A stretch of 64,000 nt of DNA from an uncultured Acetatifactor sp. (GTDB lineage Bacteria > Bacillota > Clostridia > Lachnospirales > Lachnospiraceae). Where the stretch lies: positions 186,001 to 250,000 of the forward strand of contig CAJUFO010000001.1 in the NCBI GenBank assembly GCA_910585615.1, read 5' to 3'. Under the pieces are notes generated by a model. It worked only from the letters and a program-made list of their open reading frames with translations. It did not search any database and was not told the origin of the DNA. Position 1 is the stretch's first letter. Each line of letters starts with the position of its first letter. The position numbers were made by a program, and so were the translations under genes. Positions 53,089 to 62,037 of this stretch are shown in pieces.

Positions 53089-53343
53089 ATGTTCGCGATG
53101 GTGGTTGCGGCACTGGTCTATATATGTCTGCCATGGTACGTCCAGTCGGCCGTATGGCTGGTAAACCTATTCATACCAGACCCTGTCCCTTTTTTGGATG
53201 AGATAATCATGTTCGTCCCCATAGCCTACAAGATAAAGAGAATCATTGACATATCAGAGTTCTTGAGGAAGTACGGCATCGTCCTGGCAGTCCTTCTGGG
53301 AATCGGGATCATTGTGTTGATTGTATGCCTGACCACCCGATAG
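53089..53343 (+). CDS. small two-helix membrane protein
   Basis: 84 residues with two hydrophobic helices (MVVAALVYICLPWYVQSAVW and IVLAVLLGIGIIVLIVCL) around a charged loop. GAGGTTGGGG precedes ATG 53089. Its stop codon lies inside the second Rep-end repeat, in a different frame from the Rep tail, so its C-terminus was set by recombination. Function unknown. Confidence 0.55.
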   Translation: MFAMVVAALVYICLPWYVQSAVWLVNLFIPDPVPFLDEIIMFVPIAYKIKRIIDISEFLRKYGIVLAVLLGIGIIVLIVCLTTR

Positions 53344-53395
53344 GATATATCAAAGACCGGAACGCGAACCTGCCGAGGTAACGGGTGTTTTTTAG

Positions 53396-53557
53396 ACAAT
53401 ATCAGGCTATTATGGAGTTCGCGAGGATACGAAGTATGTGCATAGTTATGGTGCAATCAAGGCGGTCAGCTATGTGGACGGAAAGGAGTGGCATAAGAGC
53501 AGGGAAGTTGAGGAACTGGAAGCGCAGATGAAAGAGCTGGCAAAGGAAGTTTTGTAG
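53396..53557 (+). pseudogene. short C-terminal gene remnant
   Basis: Fifty-three codons between stops without a start codon: TISGYYGVREDTKYVHSYGA, then a helical tail ending ELEAQMKELAKEVL. It follows directly after the second Rep-end copy. Looks like the end of a small plasmid protein whose beginning is lost. Confidence 0.4.
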
Positions 53558-53583
53558 CCCTGTTGTGTTGAAAACAGGGCTTG
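53556..53583 (+). terminator. stem-loop after the remnant
   Basis: AGCCCTGTT pairs with AACAGGGCT around a short loop, directly after the stop codon of the remnant; only a short T-containing tail follows. Confidence 0.5.
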
Positions 53584-53715
53584 CCTCAGGAAACTTTAGG
53601 TGTCTTTGCCGACAGAAACTGTGGAGAAAGGACGATGTTCATTTTGTTATCATAGAATCCAGAAAAGCAGCCAGGGATTTGCGCTGGGAAGGAGTTAGAT
53701 GATATATCTGCTTGA

Positions 53716-53925
53716 TTAGGGGGCTTCGGAGAAAGCCTTTTTCGACTCCGTGTCAAAGAATTCCTGCAAGGAGATATCCAGAGCGTCACACAGGTAGGAA
53801 AGGATTTCCACTGTAGGGTTTTTCTTTCCGAGTTCCACGTCCCGTAGATAACTTTGCGAGATTCCAGACAAAGTGGCGAGCTTGTTGACGCTGTATCCTT
53901 TTGCCTCTCTGAAAAAGGAGAGTCT
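53716..53925 (-). pseudogene. XRE regulator lacking its start
   Basis: Seventy codons of a Cro/C1 helix-turn-helix protein (RLSFFREAKGYSVNKLATLS, SQSYLRDVELGKKNPTVE, ISLQEFFD) run in frame from a TAG at the 5' side. There is no start codon, and the first few residues expected before ERL-type starts are missing. Probably cut at about 53925 by a rearrangement. Confidence 0.55.
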
Positions 53926-54038
53926 CTATCTCTATAGATGCTATAATTGGATTTGAGATTTATATATCATGTACGGAATATTTCTTTCTGAAATTATTTC
54001 GGATAGACATATTCTGCCTTGACCAATGTGTATAATAG

Positions 54039-54179
54039 ATGCCATACAAGAGGGACGAGGCCGCCAGGTACGGCGTAAATGAGCGGAGCATCCAGGGAGA
54101 TATCGATGATATCCGAGATTTTTTGGAGATGGGCATGAGGGTCGAGGGAACTATCGGAACGGAAAAGGGGATGCGATAG
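54039..54179 (+). pseudogene. remnant of a WYL-type regulator HTH
   Basis: A 46-codon frame (MPYKRDEAARYGVNERSIQG, then DIDDIRDFLEM) matches the N-terminal winged helix of WYL-domain regulators, whose usual hallmark is a conserved R-T-I-Q-R-D. The sensor domain is absent. It lies just upstream of the putative nuclease gene. Confidence 0.4.
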
Positions 54180-54253
54180 TGTGGCGTTTTTTATGAATAT
54201 GAAAAAACGTAATAAACTATATGTGAAATGAGATAATGAGGGAGGAAAATTGT

Positions 54254-56674
54254 ATGCATTACATAATAGCACTGATAGTAATAATTATTGTCATAGGATT
54301 ACTTTTGGATTTTCTGAAATCTGTTCTGAAATTCATGCTAAAAGCAATAGCAGTAATTGCAACTATTGCTTTGACAATTTTCTTGATAGTAACTTTTGCA
54401 CCGATCTCTTTATATGTAATTGGCGCTGTAGTATGTATAGCTATTGCATGCGTTATTATCACTAAAACGGTGAAAAAGATTAAGAAGTATAATGCACGAA
54501 AAAAGGAAATTGCAACGATACGTCAATGGATGTCCGGACGGCCCAAACTGCTTTCTGAGAATTATCTGGAAGACATGATTTGTACTGAGATTAATAAAGC
54601 CAAGGAACAATTTCGTTTTGACGAATGGTATAGTGTGAATGAGATGCCTTACGGGCGGGCAAATGCAATCTTAAATCTGTTTCAGCGTAACATACAAGGG
54701 GAGTCTCCCTTGTTTCTTGGTATATATTTGATAGGGGATTACAGAGAACTTCAGGAATACGGATGTCTGTATACCGACAGGGGGATTTATATTGTATATA
54801 AAATCAATGGTGAACTGGAAAAAGAATTTATAGATTACAAATGCTTGTATCAGGCTGAATATATTCCTGGAAGTGTGAAATTTATATATACTTTAATAGA
54901 TTTTGAAACAAACTCGTTCAAGCAAAAAACAGTTGATTTGAGCTGGACCAATGTATATGAAGCTGAAGGAGCCTGCATTTATAATATCTGTAGAAAAATA
55001 ATTGATTTCGGCGTCAATAAGTCATTGTATCGGAATAGTATTGTGAACGAGAGCCAGTATAGGAGTCTTGTAGACAGCATACAGCGTGATAAATTTGCTT
55101 ATTGGGATATCAGCCAGTTGTTTGATTTGGGAGAAACGGCTGGGATGATTTATACACTTGGGAAAGCTCTGGATTTTAATAAAAAAGAGTTAAAAGGTTA
55201 TATGCATGGGAATCAGGGGCATGGAGTTGCTGCTGAGTATGGAAATAATACGATAGACAGGTTCTTAGGACGACAGATGGTAAATGCAGCATCGAATCTT
55301 GACAGCAGCGGCAGACAGGTCAAGAATGGCGCAGACCGGATTGTGAACGGAGTGCCCATTCAGACAAAGTATTATAATGATAATTATAATGATAAGCCCC
55401 GTACCAGTAGTTTTATAGGAGCGGTGGTGACCGACGGACATCTCAGATATATGCAGAATGGGGTGCCAATGAAACTTGAGGTCCCCCGGGATAAATATGA
55501 GAGCTTTGTCGATGCCTTTCAGAAGAAAATTGATAAAGGAGAAATTGCAGAAATTGCTCCAGGCAGTAATGCCAGGGACTATATAAGGAAAGGATATTTG
55601 ACATACGATCAGTCATATGCGATAAAACATGCACTTACGATACAGGGTGTGGCTATAGATACCTTGAACGGGTTTAATTTGGGAAAGGACACTGCAGTTG
55701 CCAATTTTATAGTCCATTTTGCTATTGAAACCTGGAATGGAAAGAACGTGGAGGATGCTTTTCAAGCGTCTTTGCAGGCGGGAGGAAAGAATCTGGGGCA
55801 TTCCGTTCTGGTCAATGTTTTGGTTCAACAGTTTTCTAGGGAAAAAGTTGCAAATCTGTTTGTGCGAAATTTTATTAGTGGAGAAAAGGCTGGATTCGTA
55901 GGAATTGATAATCCAGTTTATAAATTATCCGATTTTGTGGCTGATAAAGTGAGTCAATCGAACTTGGCAAAGTCAGAAATAGGGAAATGTTTGGGTTTAG
56001 ATAAGGTAGATGTATATCAGGTTATAAATACTACTGCCGTTGTGTGCATAACATATGGGCCGGATATCGTAAAGGCAATCGAAGGCAGGATATCAGGCAA
56101 GCAACTGTTTAAAAACAGCGCAGTAGCTACGGCTTCCCTTGGCGCGGGTAAATTTGCTGTAGCGGTTGCTAAAAATGTTTTTGGAGTAGCAGGTGGTGTG
56201 CCAGGTGCTATTGTTTCAATTCTTGGAGGTATGTTTGGAGGATATGCGGCCAAACGAATATTGGATAACTACATTCAGGATGATTCCGTGAGAATGTTTA
56301 TCGTATTGAAAAAAGAATTCCTGGATGTCACTATGCAGGTAAATCTTTCTCAAGAGGAATTATTATTAATTGCAGACAATACGATTGGTGCCGAAAATGT
56401 TCCAGATATCTTGGAAGAGATGTATATGTCTGGAGAAGAAAAGCAGTTTGCGCGTGAATTGATTGTGGGTATAACAACTTCAGTCATTGCTCAACGAAAA
56501 AAAGTTACCTATGACCAAATGGTAAGAGGGGCAGCCATTACATTTTGCCAGTATATCCGGGAGTTCTGTATAAAGTGTGGCTTAGAAGAAAGCAAAATAA
56601 GTAACATTGTATCTGGTATAGAAAAAATTGTTAAGATTATGGATAGTGGAAATTTTGATATGCAAAATGCATAA
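54254..56674 (+). CDS. membrane-anchored protein with Mrr-like nuclease motif (novel candidate)
   Basis: About 806 residues, AT-rich unlike both flanks. Two membrane helices occupy residues 4-25 and 30-70. Near residues 325-372 stand GHGVAAEYGN, then KNGADRIVNGVPIQTKYY. The E...GAD...QxK spacing resembles the active site of Mrr/PD-(D/E)XK-type nucleases. A Gly/Ala-rich hydrophobic region near residues 595-670 (including GVAGGVPGAIVSILGGMFGG) may insert into or cross a membrane. The C-terminus is helical. GGGAGG precedes ATG 54254. A lone gene in a mobile island, possibly a defence or toxin protein; function not established. Confidence 0.6.
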   Translation: MHYIIALIVIIIVIGLLLDFLKSVLKFMLKAIAVIATIALTIFLIVTFAPISLYVIGAVVCIAIACVIITKTVKKIKKYNARKKEIATIRQWMSGRPKLLSENYLEDMICTEINKAKEQFRFDEWYSVNEMPYGRANAILNLFQRNIQGESPLFLGIYLIGDYRELQEYGCLYTDRGIYIVYKINGELEKEFIDYKCLYQAEYIPGSVKFIYTLIDFETNSFKQKTVDLSWTNVYEAEGACIYNICRKIIDFGVNKSLYRNSIVNESQYRSLVDSIQRDKFAYWDISQLFDLGETAGMIYTLGKALDFNKKELKGYMHGNQGHGVAAEYGNNTIDRFLGRQMVNAASNLDSSGRQVKNGADRIVNGVPIQTKYYNDNYNDKPRTSSFIGAVVTDGHLRYMQNGVPMKLEVPRDKYESFVDAFQKKIDKGEIAEIAPGSNARDYIRKGYLTYDQSYAIKHALTIQGVAIDTLNGFNLGKDTAVANFIVHFAIETWNGKNVEDAFQASLQAGGKNLGHSVLVNVLVQQFSREKVANLFVRNFISGEKAGFVGIDNPVYKLSDFVADKVSQSNLAKSEIGKCLGLDKVDVYQVINTTAVVCITYGPDIVKAIEGRISGKQLFKNSAVATASLGAGKFAVAVAKNVFGVAGGVPGAIVSILGGMFGGYAAKRILDNYIQDDSVRMFIVLKKEFLDVTMQVNLSQEELLLIADNTIGAENVPDILEEMYMSGEEKQFARELIVGITTSVIAQRKKVTYDQMVRGAAITFCQYIREFCIKCGLEESKISNIVSGIEKIVKIMDSGNFDMQNA

Positions 56675-56943
56675 AAAGAAATATATTTGGAGCAATGATA
56701 CCGTATGGTTGTAGAGATTGTTCCTTGGTTCTGAATGATAGAGAATAATTGATTCTCTTGTATTTTGGGCCGATACTCTAGAAAATATAAAGGAAGATTG
56801 TCTAATCAGGATAATCTTCTTTTTCTTTGTTTTTCTAGGACGGCAAATCCCTCAAAAGCAATGATATATTATCTCCTTGTAGCATATCAACCAATCAACC
56901 GATATCCAAAACCAATATCGGAGCCAAAAAGGAGGTACTTGCA

Positions 56944-57048
56944 ATGAGCACAGTATTCAAAATCTTAAAAGCCACAGGGACAGTAGCAGGAGCAGCGGCG
57001 GCCAAGTTCATCATCTGGCTGGCAGGAAAACTGGAGGGAGGGAAATAA
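56944..57048 (+). CDS. 34-residue hydrophobic small protein
   Basis: MSTVFKILKATGTVAGAAAA is followed by a short hydrophobic helix and a Gly/Lys end. GGAGG lies 7 bases before ATG 56944. Its stop codon is 2 bases before the DUF932 gene start, so translation is probably coupled. Small hydrophobic or toxin-like proteins at this position are common but unassigned. Confidence 0.5.
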   Translation: MSTVFKILKATGTVAGAAAAKFIIWLAGKLEGGK

Positions 57049-57050
57049 GC

Positions 57051-57986
57051 ATGGCAGCAGATGTGGAATCCATGTTCTACGTCAGGGAGAAGCCCTGGCA
57101 CGGCCTCGGCATGATGGTAGCGGAGGCCCCAGATTCAGCCGCGGCGCTGCGCCTGGCAGGGCTGGACTGGAACGTAATCCAGAAAGACATCATGACGGTG
57201 GACGGAAGCGGCACCATCCCGGGATTCAAGGCGAACGTGCGCGACACCGACGGGAGTGTCCTGGGGATAGTGACGGACAGGTACAGGGTGGTCCAGAACG
57301 CGGAGGCGTTCTCCTTCACGGACGAGCTGCTGGGCGGGGGCGTCCGCTACGAGACGGCAGGGAGCCTCCAGGGCGGCAGGCGTACCTGGGTGCTGGCAAG
57401 GCTCCCCCACCAGTACATCATCAACGGCGAGGAGATCTCGCCATACCTCGTGTTCATGAACGCCCATGACGGCAGCGGCGCCATCAAGGCGGCCATGACC
57501 CCCGTGCGGGTGGTATGCCAGAACACGCTGAACCTGGCGCTCTCCACGGCGAAGAGGAGCTGGAGCTTCAACCACACCGGCGACATCAGCGGGAAGCTGG
57601 ACGAGGCGCGGGACACGCTCCTGTATGCCGGGCAGTACATGGCGGAGCTGGGGAAAGCCTTTGGAAAGCTGGGGCAGGTCAAGCTGTCGGACGGCAAGGT
57701 GAAGGAGTTCATCAGCACCCTGATCCCCGATGCGGACGGCGCAAGCCTCCAGCAGAGGCGCAACATCCGCAGGATGCAGGAGGACATGAGGGCGAGGTAT
57801 TACGATGCGCCCGACCTGGCGGACGTAGGGAGGAACGGCTACCGCTTCATCAACGCGGTCTCCGACTTCGCCACCCACGCGAAGCCGCTCCGTGAGCGCG
57901 CCAACTATAAAGAGAGCCTGTTCGCCAGGACGGTGGACGGCAACCCCCTGATAGACAGGGCGTACCAGATGGTGATGGCGGCCTGA
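57051..57986 (+). CDS. DUF932 family phage/plasmid-like protein
   Basis: 311 residues matching the DUF932 (phage/plasmid-like TIGR03299) pattern: FYVREKPWHGLGMMVAEAPD at the start, DRYRVVQNAEAFSFTDELLG and TPVRVVCQNTLNLAL in the middle. Function is unknown, although the family is usual in plasmid recombination and replication blocks. GC-rich, unlike the upstream nuclease gene. First large gene of a run that reaches the end of the window. Confidence 0.85.
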   Translation: MAADVESMFYVREKPWHGLGMMVAEAPDSAAALRLAGLDWNVIQKDIMTVDGSGTIPGFKANVRDTDGSVLGIVTDRYRVVQNAEAFSFTDELLGGGVRYETAGSLQGGRRTWVLARLPHQYIINGEEISPYLVFMNAHDGSGAIKAAMTPVRVVCQNTLNLALSTAKRSWSFNHTGDISGKLDEARDTLLYAGQYMAELGKAFGKLGQVKLSDGKVKEFISTLIPDADGASLQQRRNIRRMQEDMRARYYDAPDLADVGRNGYRFINAVSDFATHAKPLRERANYKESLFARTVDGNPLIDRAYQMVMAA

Positions 57987-58071
57987 AACGGCGGCAGGAA
58001 ACGCCAGCGCACCAGGGCTGCGGCATGGCGCTGGCACAGAAACGGTACTGAGAGGAAGATGCTTATCGACA

Positions 58072-58104
58072 AGGGACGGCTGCATAAGGCTGTCCCTTTA
58101 TTTT
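58072..58104 (+). terminator. terminator after DUF932 gene
   Basis: AGGGACGGC (58072-58080) pairs with GCTGTCCCT (58089-58097) with one G-U pair, then TTATTTT. Confidence 0.7.
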
Positions 58105-58114
58105 GGAGGTGCTT

Positions 58115-59047
58115 ATGTACAGAGTAGTAGTAAAGACGGCAGACCTATCGAGAAATGAATGGCTGAAATACCGCACACAGGGAATCGGCGGTTCGGACGT
58201 CTCCATCATCGCGGGAATCAACCCATTCCGGTCAGCCTACCAGCTCTGGCTGGAAAAGACCGGACAGGCGGAGCCAGAGGAGGCGGAGAGCGAGTATGCC
58301 CATTTCGGCACGCTGCTGGAGCCAATCGTCCGGAACGAGTTCACTCGCCGTACCGGAATCAAGGTAAGGCAGAAGCACATGCTCCTACGGAGCATGGAAC
58401 ATCCGTTCATGTTCGCGGATCTGGACGGGGTAATCAACGAGGGCGGCCAGATGGCCATATTCGAGGCGAAGACAGCCTCCCAGTACAAGGCCGGGCAATG
58501 GGAGGAAGCGGTCCCGGCAGGATACCTCCTCCAGGTGCAGCACTACATGGCAGTGACGGGGGCGGAGAAGGCCTATGTCGCCGCCCTGGTAGGAGGGAGC
58601 CACTTCTACATGCATACCGTCCAGAGGGACGAGGAGCTGATAGGGACGATCACAGCCATGGAGAAGGAGTTCTGGGAAAGGAACGTGATAGGAGGTGCGG
58701 AGCCTGTCCCGGACGGCTCGGAGGCGACTACGGCTTTCCTGAGCAGCAGGTACGCCAGATGCAATGGCATGGCCGTGGAGCTTCCGGACTCGGCCCTGGA
58801 GGTCATACGTAGGTACGAGGACGCCACGGAACAGGTGAAGGCGGCAAAGGAGAGGAAAGATGCCCTGGCCAACCAGCTCAGGAGCTACCTGGGGGAGAAC
58901 GAGGCCGGGACCGTCCAGGGGAGGACAGTCACCTGGAAGCAGATAACCAAGACGACCTTCGACAGCAGGAGGCTGGAGAAAGAGAACCGCCAGCTTTATG
59001 ACGAATACCTGACGGAGAGCCGGTACCGCAGGCTCTCCGTGGCATAG
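58115..59047 (+). CDS. YqaJ-type viral recombinase (lambda-exonuclease-like)
   Basis: 310 residues from ATG 58115; GGAGGTG lies just upstream. The PD-(D/E)XK exonuclease motifs are clear: RTQGIGGSDVSIIAGINPF at the start, FADLDGVI (metal Asp) and AIFEAKTAS (E-x-K), then a helical YLLQVQHYMAVTG. A C-terminal coiled tail follows. Such enzymes digest one strand of duplex DNA to make single strands for an annealing protein. The Rad52-like protein encoded soon after is the probable partner. Confidence 0.88.
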   Translation: MYRVVVKTADLSRNEWLKYRTQGIGGSDVSIIAGINPFRSAYQLWLEKTGQAEPEEAESEYAHFGTLLEPIVRNEFTRRTGIKVRQKHMLLRSMEHPFMFADLDGVINEGGQMAIFEAKTASQYKAGQWEEAVPAGYLLQVQHYMAVTGAEKAYVAALVGGSHFYMHTVQRDEELIGTITAMEKEFWERNVIGGAEPVPDGSEATTAFLSSRYARCNGMAVELPDSALEVIRRYEDATEQVKAAKERKDALANQLRSYLGENEAGTVQGRTVTWKQITKTTFDSRRLEKENRQLYDEYLTESRYRRLSVA

Positions 59048-59057
59048 GAGGCGGGGC

Positions 59058-59429
59058 ATGGAGGGGATAAGGGAAGCGTTCCGGATAAAGCTGTACAGGG
59101 AGTACCTGCAGTTCAAGGAGTCCATGCTGCTGAAGGACAGGCTGGACCTGTACGGGTGCTGCTACAGGATAGACATATACCGGAACCTCTATGAGATCGT
59201 GGGCGGGCTGGCGGCGAGGATGCCGGCCCATATGCTGGAAGCGATGTATGGGAAGGACGGAATCCTGGACTGGCTCTTCGAGAGCTGGACGAAAGTGGAC
59301 GACAGCTGCTATAAGGAGCTGGAGGAGCATGTAGAGAGGGAAGTGCTGGGGTTCGGGCTGCATGGAAAGGAGGGCGGCAAGGATGACGGGGACGAAGACT
59401 GTGAGGCTGCTGAAAGCGGCGGAGATTGA
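59058..59429 (+). CDS. hypothetical element protein
   Basis: 123 residues, soluble, with helices rich in Tyr, Arg and Glu (YREYLQFKESMLLKDRLDLY). The acidic tail (KDDGDEDCEAAESGGD) lies in the region overlapping the next gene. GGAGGCGGGG precedes ATG 59058. It is encoded between the exonuclease and Rad52-like genes. I suspect a DUF3848-like element protein but cannot confirm. Confidence 0.6.
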   Translation: MEGIREAFRIKLYREYLQFKESMLLKDRLDLYGCCYRIDIYRNLYEIVGGLAARMPAHMLEAMYGKDGILDWLFESWTKVDDSCYKELEEHVEREVLGFGLHGKEGGKDDGDEDCEAAESGGD

Positions 59430-60222
59430 ATGCCGCATCGGAACCATCAACGAGAAGGGGCTGAGCCTCCTGCTGTTCAAGGACGCGAGGGTGGACCAAA
59501 AGATACTTGACGAGACATACACGCCCCTGGGGTGGAGGCGCTCCCACCAGGCGATAGACGGGAACCTCTACTGCACCGTGGAGGTGTGGGACGAGGACAA
59601 GAAGCAGTGGGTAGGGAAGCAGGACGTGGGGACGATGTCCTATTCGGAGAAAGAGAAGGGACAGGCATCGGACTCGTTCAAGCGCGCCGGATTCAACTGG
59701 GGCATAGGCAGGGAGTTATATACTGCTCCATTCATATGGATCCCTGCAGCAAAGGCGAAGGTCTACCAGAAAGGGGGCAGGTACGCCACTAACGAACGGT
59801 TCTCTGTAAAGTCGATAGGCTATAACGATGACAGGGAGATAGCCGCCCTTGAAATCGTGGACTCCAAAGGGGAGGCCGTGTACTCCCTGCGGCAGCGCGA
59901 AAGCGATGGGAGCGCTCCGAAAGGGGAAAGGAATCCTAGCGGCAGTGGAGCAGAGAGGGCATCCGGACAGAAGCCCGCATCGAAAGGGAAAGCGGGGACG
60001 GAAAGGGATGCCGGAAAACCCGCGCAGGACGGCCAGGAGGGGCAGGGATGCATCGGGAACCGGAAGGAGGTCGTACTGATGGCCGAGCTGAACAGGACCG
60101 GGATATCCCTTGGCCAGGTGCTGGAGCGCTATAAGATCGGCAGCCTCAGCCAGATGACGCCGGAGATCTATGACAGGGCAATCGCGGCCCTGAAACAGAC
60201 GAAGCCGAAGAGGGCGGCATGA
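59383..60222 (+). CDS. Rad52-family single-strand annealing protein (putative)
   Basis: 279 residues from ATG 59383, which has GGAGGGCGG upstream and overlaps the preceding gene by 47 bases. The N-terminal 150 residues carry the annealing-protein pattern (LGWRRSHQAIDGNLYCTVEV and SYSEKEKGQASDSFKRAGFN, then WGIGRELYTAPFIWI). A low-complexity Gly/Lys linker (residues 175-240) leads to a small C-terminal helical domain. It would anneal single strands made by the YqaJ-type exonuclease for recombination. Confidence 0.72.
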   Translation: MTGTKTVRLLKAAEIECRIGTINEKGLSLLLFKDARVDQKILDETYTPLGWRRSHQAIDGNLYCTVEVWDEDKKQWVGKQDVGTMSYSEKEKGQASDSFKRAGFNWGIGRELYTAPFIWIPAAKAKVYQKGGRYATNERFSVKSIGYNDDREIAALEIVDSKGEAVYSLRQRESDGSAPKGERNPSGSGAERASGQKPASKGKAGTERDAGKPAQDGQEGQGCIGNRKEVVLMAELNRTGISLGQVLERYKIGSLSQMTPEIYDRAIAALKQTKPKRAA

Positions 60223-60274
60223 CTGCAGCATAGGCCGGAGAGGTCGGAAAAAGGAACAGGGAACCACAGACATT

Positions 60275-60314
60275 AAAGGGGGCCTATGGACGCACATCCA
60301 TAGGCTCCCCTTTT
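60275..60314 (+). terminator. terminator after the Rad52-like gene
   Basis: AAAGGGGGCCTATGGA pairs with TCCATAGGCTCCCCTTTT with one bulge; the right arm ends in TTTT (60314). Confidence 0.7.
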
Positions 60315-60338
60315 GCAGCGGAAAGGAGAAGCAGGGAA

Positions 60339-61213
60339 ATGGAGATGGAGGCTTTTGTAAGGAAGGCATGCAAGGCGGTAGGGGAAAGGCTCGGCAGCGG
60401 GTTCCGTGTCGAAGCCAGGGACGTCAGGAAGAACAACGGGGTCATCCTGCACGGCATGAGCGTCATGAAGAAAGGGCAGAACGTAGCGCCGACGATATAC
60501 CTGGACACGTTCCTGGAGGCCTATGAGTCGGGACCATCATGCAGAGGCTCCTACAGATATGTGAAGAGAGCGCGTCCGGAGAGGGCATGGACATGGGCTT
60601 CTTCCGGTCGTTCGAGAAGGTGAGGGACAGGATATGCTACCGGCTGGTGGGCAGGGACAGGAACAGGGAGCTGCTGGAGGACATGCCCCATGTGGGGTTC
60701 CTGGACATGGCCGTATGCTTCTTCTATGCCTACCAGGACGAGGCGTTCGGGGAAGGGTCCATACCGGTACACAATCCCCATATGGAGGCCTGGGAGACCG
60801 ACACGGCGGAGCTGCTCGCCTTGGCGAGGCGCAACACCAGGAGGCTGTTCCCATGGGAGTGCAGGACGCTGGAGGAGGTGCTGGACGAGCTGGACGGCCC
60901 ATCCGTACAGGAGGACGGCTGGATAGGCCTCCCCCTACGGGTGCTGAGCAACGACAGGAGGGCATACGGCGCCGCCTGCCTGCTCTATCCGGGAGTGCTG
61001 GAGGGGATCGCGGAGAAAGAGGGGTGCAGCCTCTACATCCTCCCCAGCTCCATCCATGAGGTGATACTGCTGCCGGACGATGGGGAGATAGTGCCCGATG
61101 AACTGAAGAAGATGGTGGCGGAGGTGAACAGGTCGTATGTGGCCGCGGAAGAGGTACTTACGGACAGCCTTTATTATTTTAACATGCAGAACAAAGAGGT
61201 AGTGGTGGCCTGA
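60339..61213 (+). pseudogene. DUF5688-type protein split by a one-base frameshift
   Basis: The first frame (from ATG 60339, AAAGGAG upstream) encodes the DUF5688 start (NNGVILHGMSVMKKGQNVAP, TIYLDTFLEAYESG), then goes out of register. The second frame continues it from about 60534: TIMQRLLQICEES, then RSFEKVRDRICYRLV, DMPHVGFLDMAVCFFY and a C-terminus ending at 61213. Joining them needs one extra base near 60532. It may be a true mutation, a programmed shift or a sequencing error. Family function unknown; common in conjugative elements. Confidence 0.75.
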
Positions 61214-61296
61214 ATGGGACGGACTGGCTGCATGGCCCTGCGGACATCTGAAAGGCGGGGCCATGGCACCGGACATCAGAGGATAAGGAGACGGAT

Positions 61297-61926
61297 ATGT
61301 TAGATGGCAAAGCGACAGAGAGCAATATGGTGAGGATGACAGGGGAGATCGTATCGGAACCCTGCCTGGTCCGTGAGGGGCGTGGCGAAAAGCTCTATAT
61401 GGCGTATATCCAGACCAGACGGATTAGCGGAGTGACGGACAGGATTCCGCTCATAATCCCAGGGAGGCTGATGGGGCCAGGGGACTGCACCGGGCGCATG
61501 GCATCGGTGGAGGGACGGTTCCGCTCCTACAACAGGAATGAGGAGGGGAAGTCGAAACTGATTCTGTCGGTGTTCGTCAAGGAGATCATTCTCCTGGAGA
61601 CAGGATGGCCTGTGGACTTCGCCTGCAACAACCAGGTCTTCCTGGATGGGTTCATCTGCAAGGCACCTATATATAGGAAGACGCCGAAAGGACGTGAGAT
61701 TGCGGACGTCATCCTGGCAGTGAACCGCCCCCATGGGAAATCGGACTACATACCCTGCATCGTATGGGGCAGGGACGCATGGGACGTGGCAAGGCTGGAC
61801 GTGGGCGCTGCGTTGAGGATTTCAGGCAGGATACAGAGCAGGGAATATGACAAGATGCTGTCGGAGACGGAATCGGAGACCAGGGTGGCATATGAGGTCT
61901 CTGCCATAGAGGTAGGGATTGGATAG
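61297..61926 (+). CDS. ssb: single-stranded DNA-binding protein with two OB folds
   Basis: 209 residues. The first OB-like half (NMVRMTGEIVSEP, LYMAYIQTRRISGVTDRIPL) is followed by a second, more typical SSB half (FLDGFICKAPIYRKTPKGRE, ADVILAVNR, DYIPCIVWGRDAWDVARLDV). AAGGAG precedes ATG 61297. The acidic SSB C-tail is absent. Likely protects single strands during element transfer or replication, alongside the exonuclease and annealing protein. Confidence 0.78.
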   Translation: MLDGKATESNMVRMTGEIVSEPCLVREGRGEKLYMAYIQTRRISGVTDRIPLIIPGRLMGPGDCTGRMASVEGRFRSYNRNEEGKSKLILSVFVKEIILLETGWPVDFACNNQVFLDGFICKAPIYRKTPKGREIADVILAVNRPHGKSDYIPCIVWGRDAWDVARLDVGAALRISGRIQSREYDKMLSETESETRVAYEVSAIEVGIG

Positions 61927-61969
61927 AGAGGCCTCCCTGCTTGCCGGCAGAAAGCATATTAGGGCCATC

Positions 61970-61995
61970 GGGATTTTAGGGTTCCCTGAAATCCC
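61970..61995. other. 11-bp hairpin between ssb and zinc-ribbon gene
   Basis: GGGATTTTAGG (61970-61980) pairs with CCTGAAATCCC (61985-61995) with one G-U pair. No T run follows. It may be a weak terminator or RNA stabiliser in the operon. Confidence 0.4.
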
Positions 61996-62037
61996 AGCCC
62001 CTATTTCAAAAGAGATTCAGATTGGAGGATTCTACAG

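Larger units (their letters stand above)
52469..53380 (+). repeat. 50-bp direct repeat of the Rep 3' end (52469-52518 and 53331-53380)
   Basis: The two copies agree at 48 of 50 bases. Both encode Rep tail residues ending IKDRNANLPR and a stop codon just after. The differences within the copies are silent (CAT/CAC, CTA/CTG), and the stop changes from TAG to TAA. The second copy is therefore the end of a second, diverged rep gene whose body is gone. The 812 bases between the copies hold an XRE gene and a small membrane protein gene. Confidence 0.8.
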
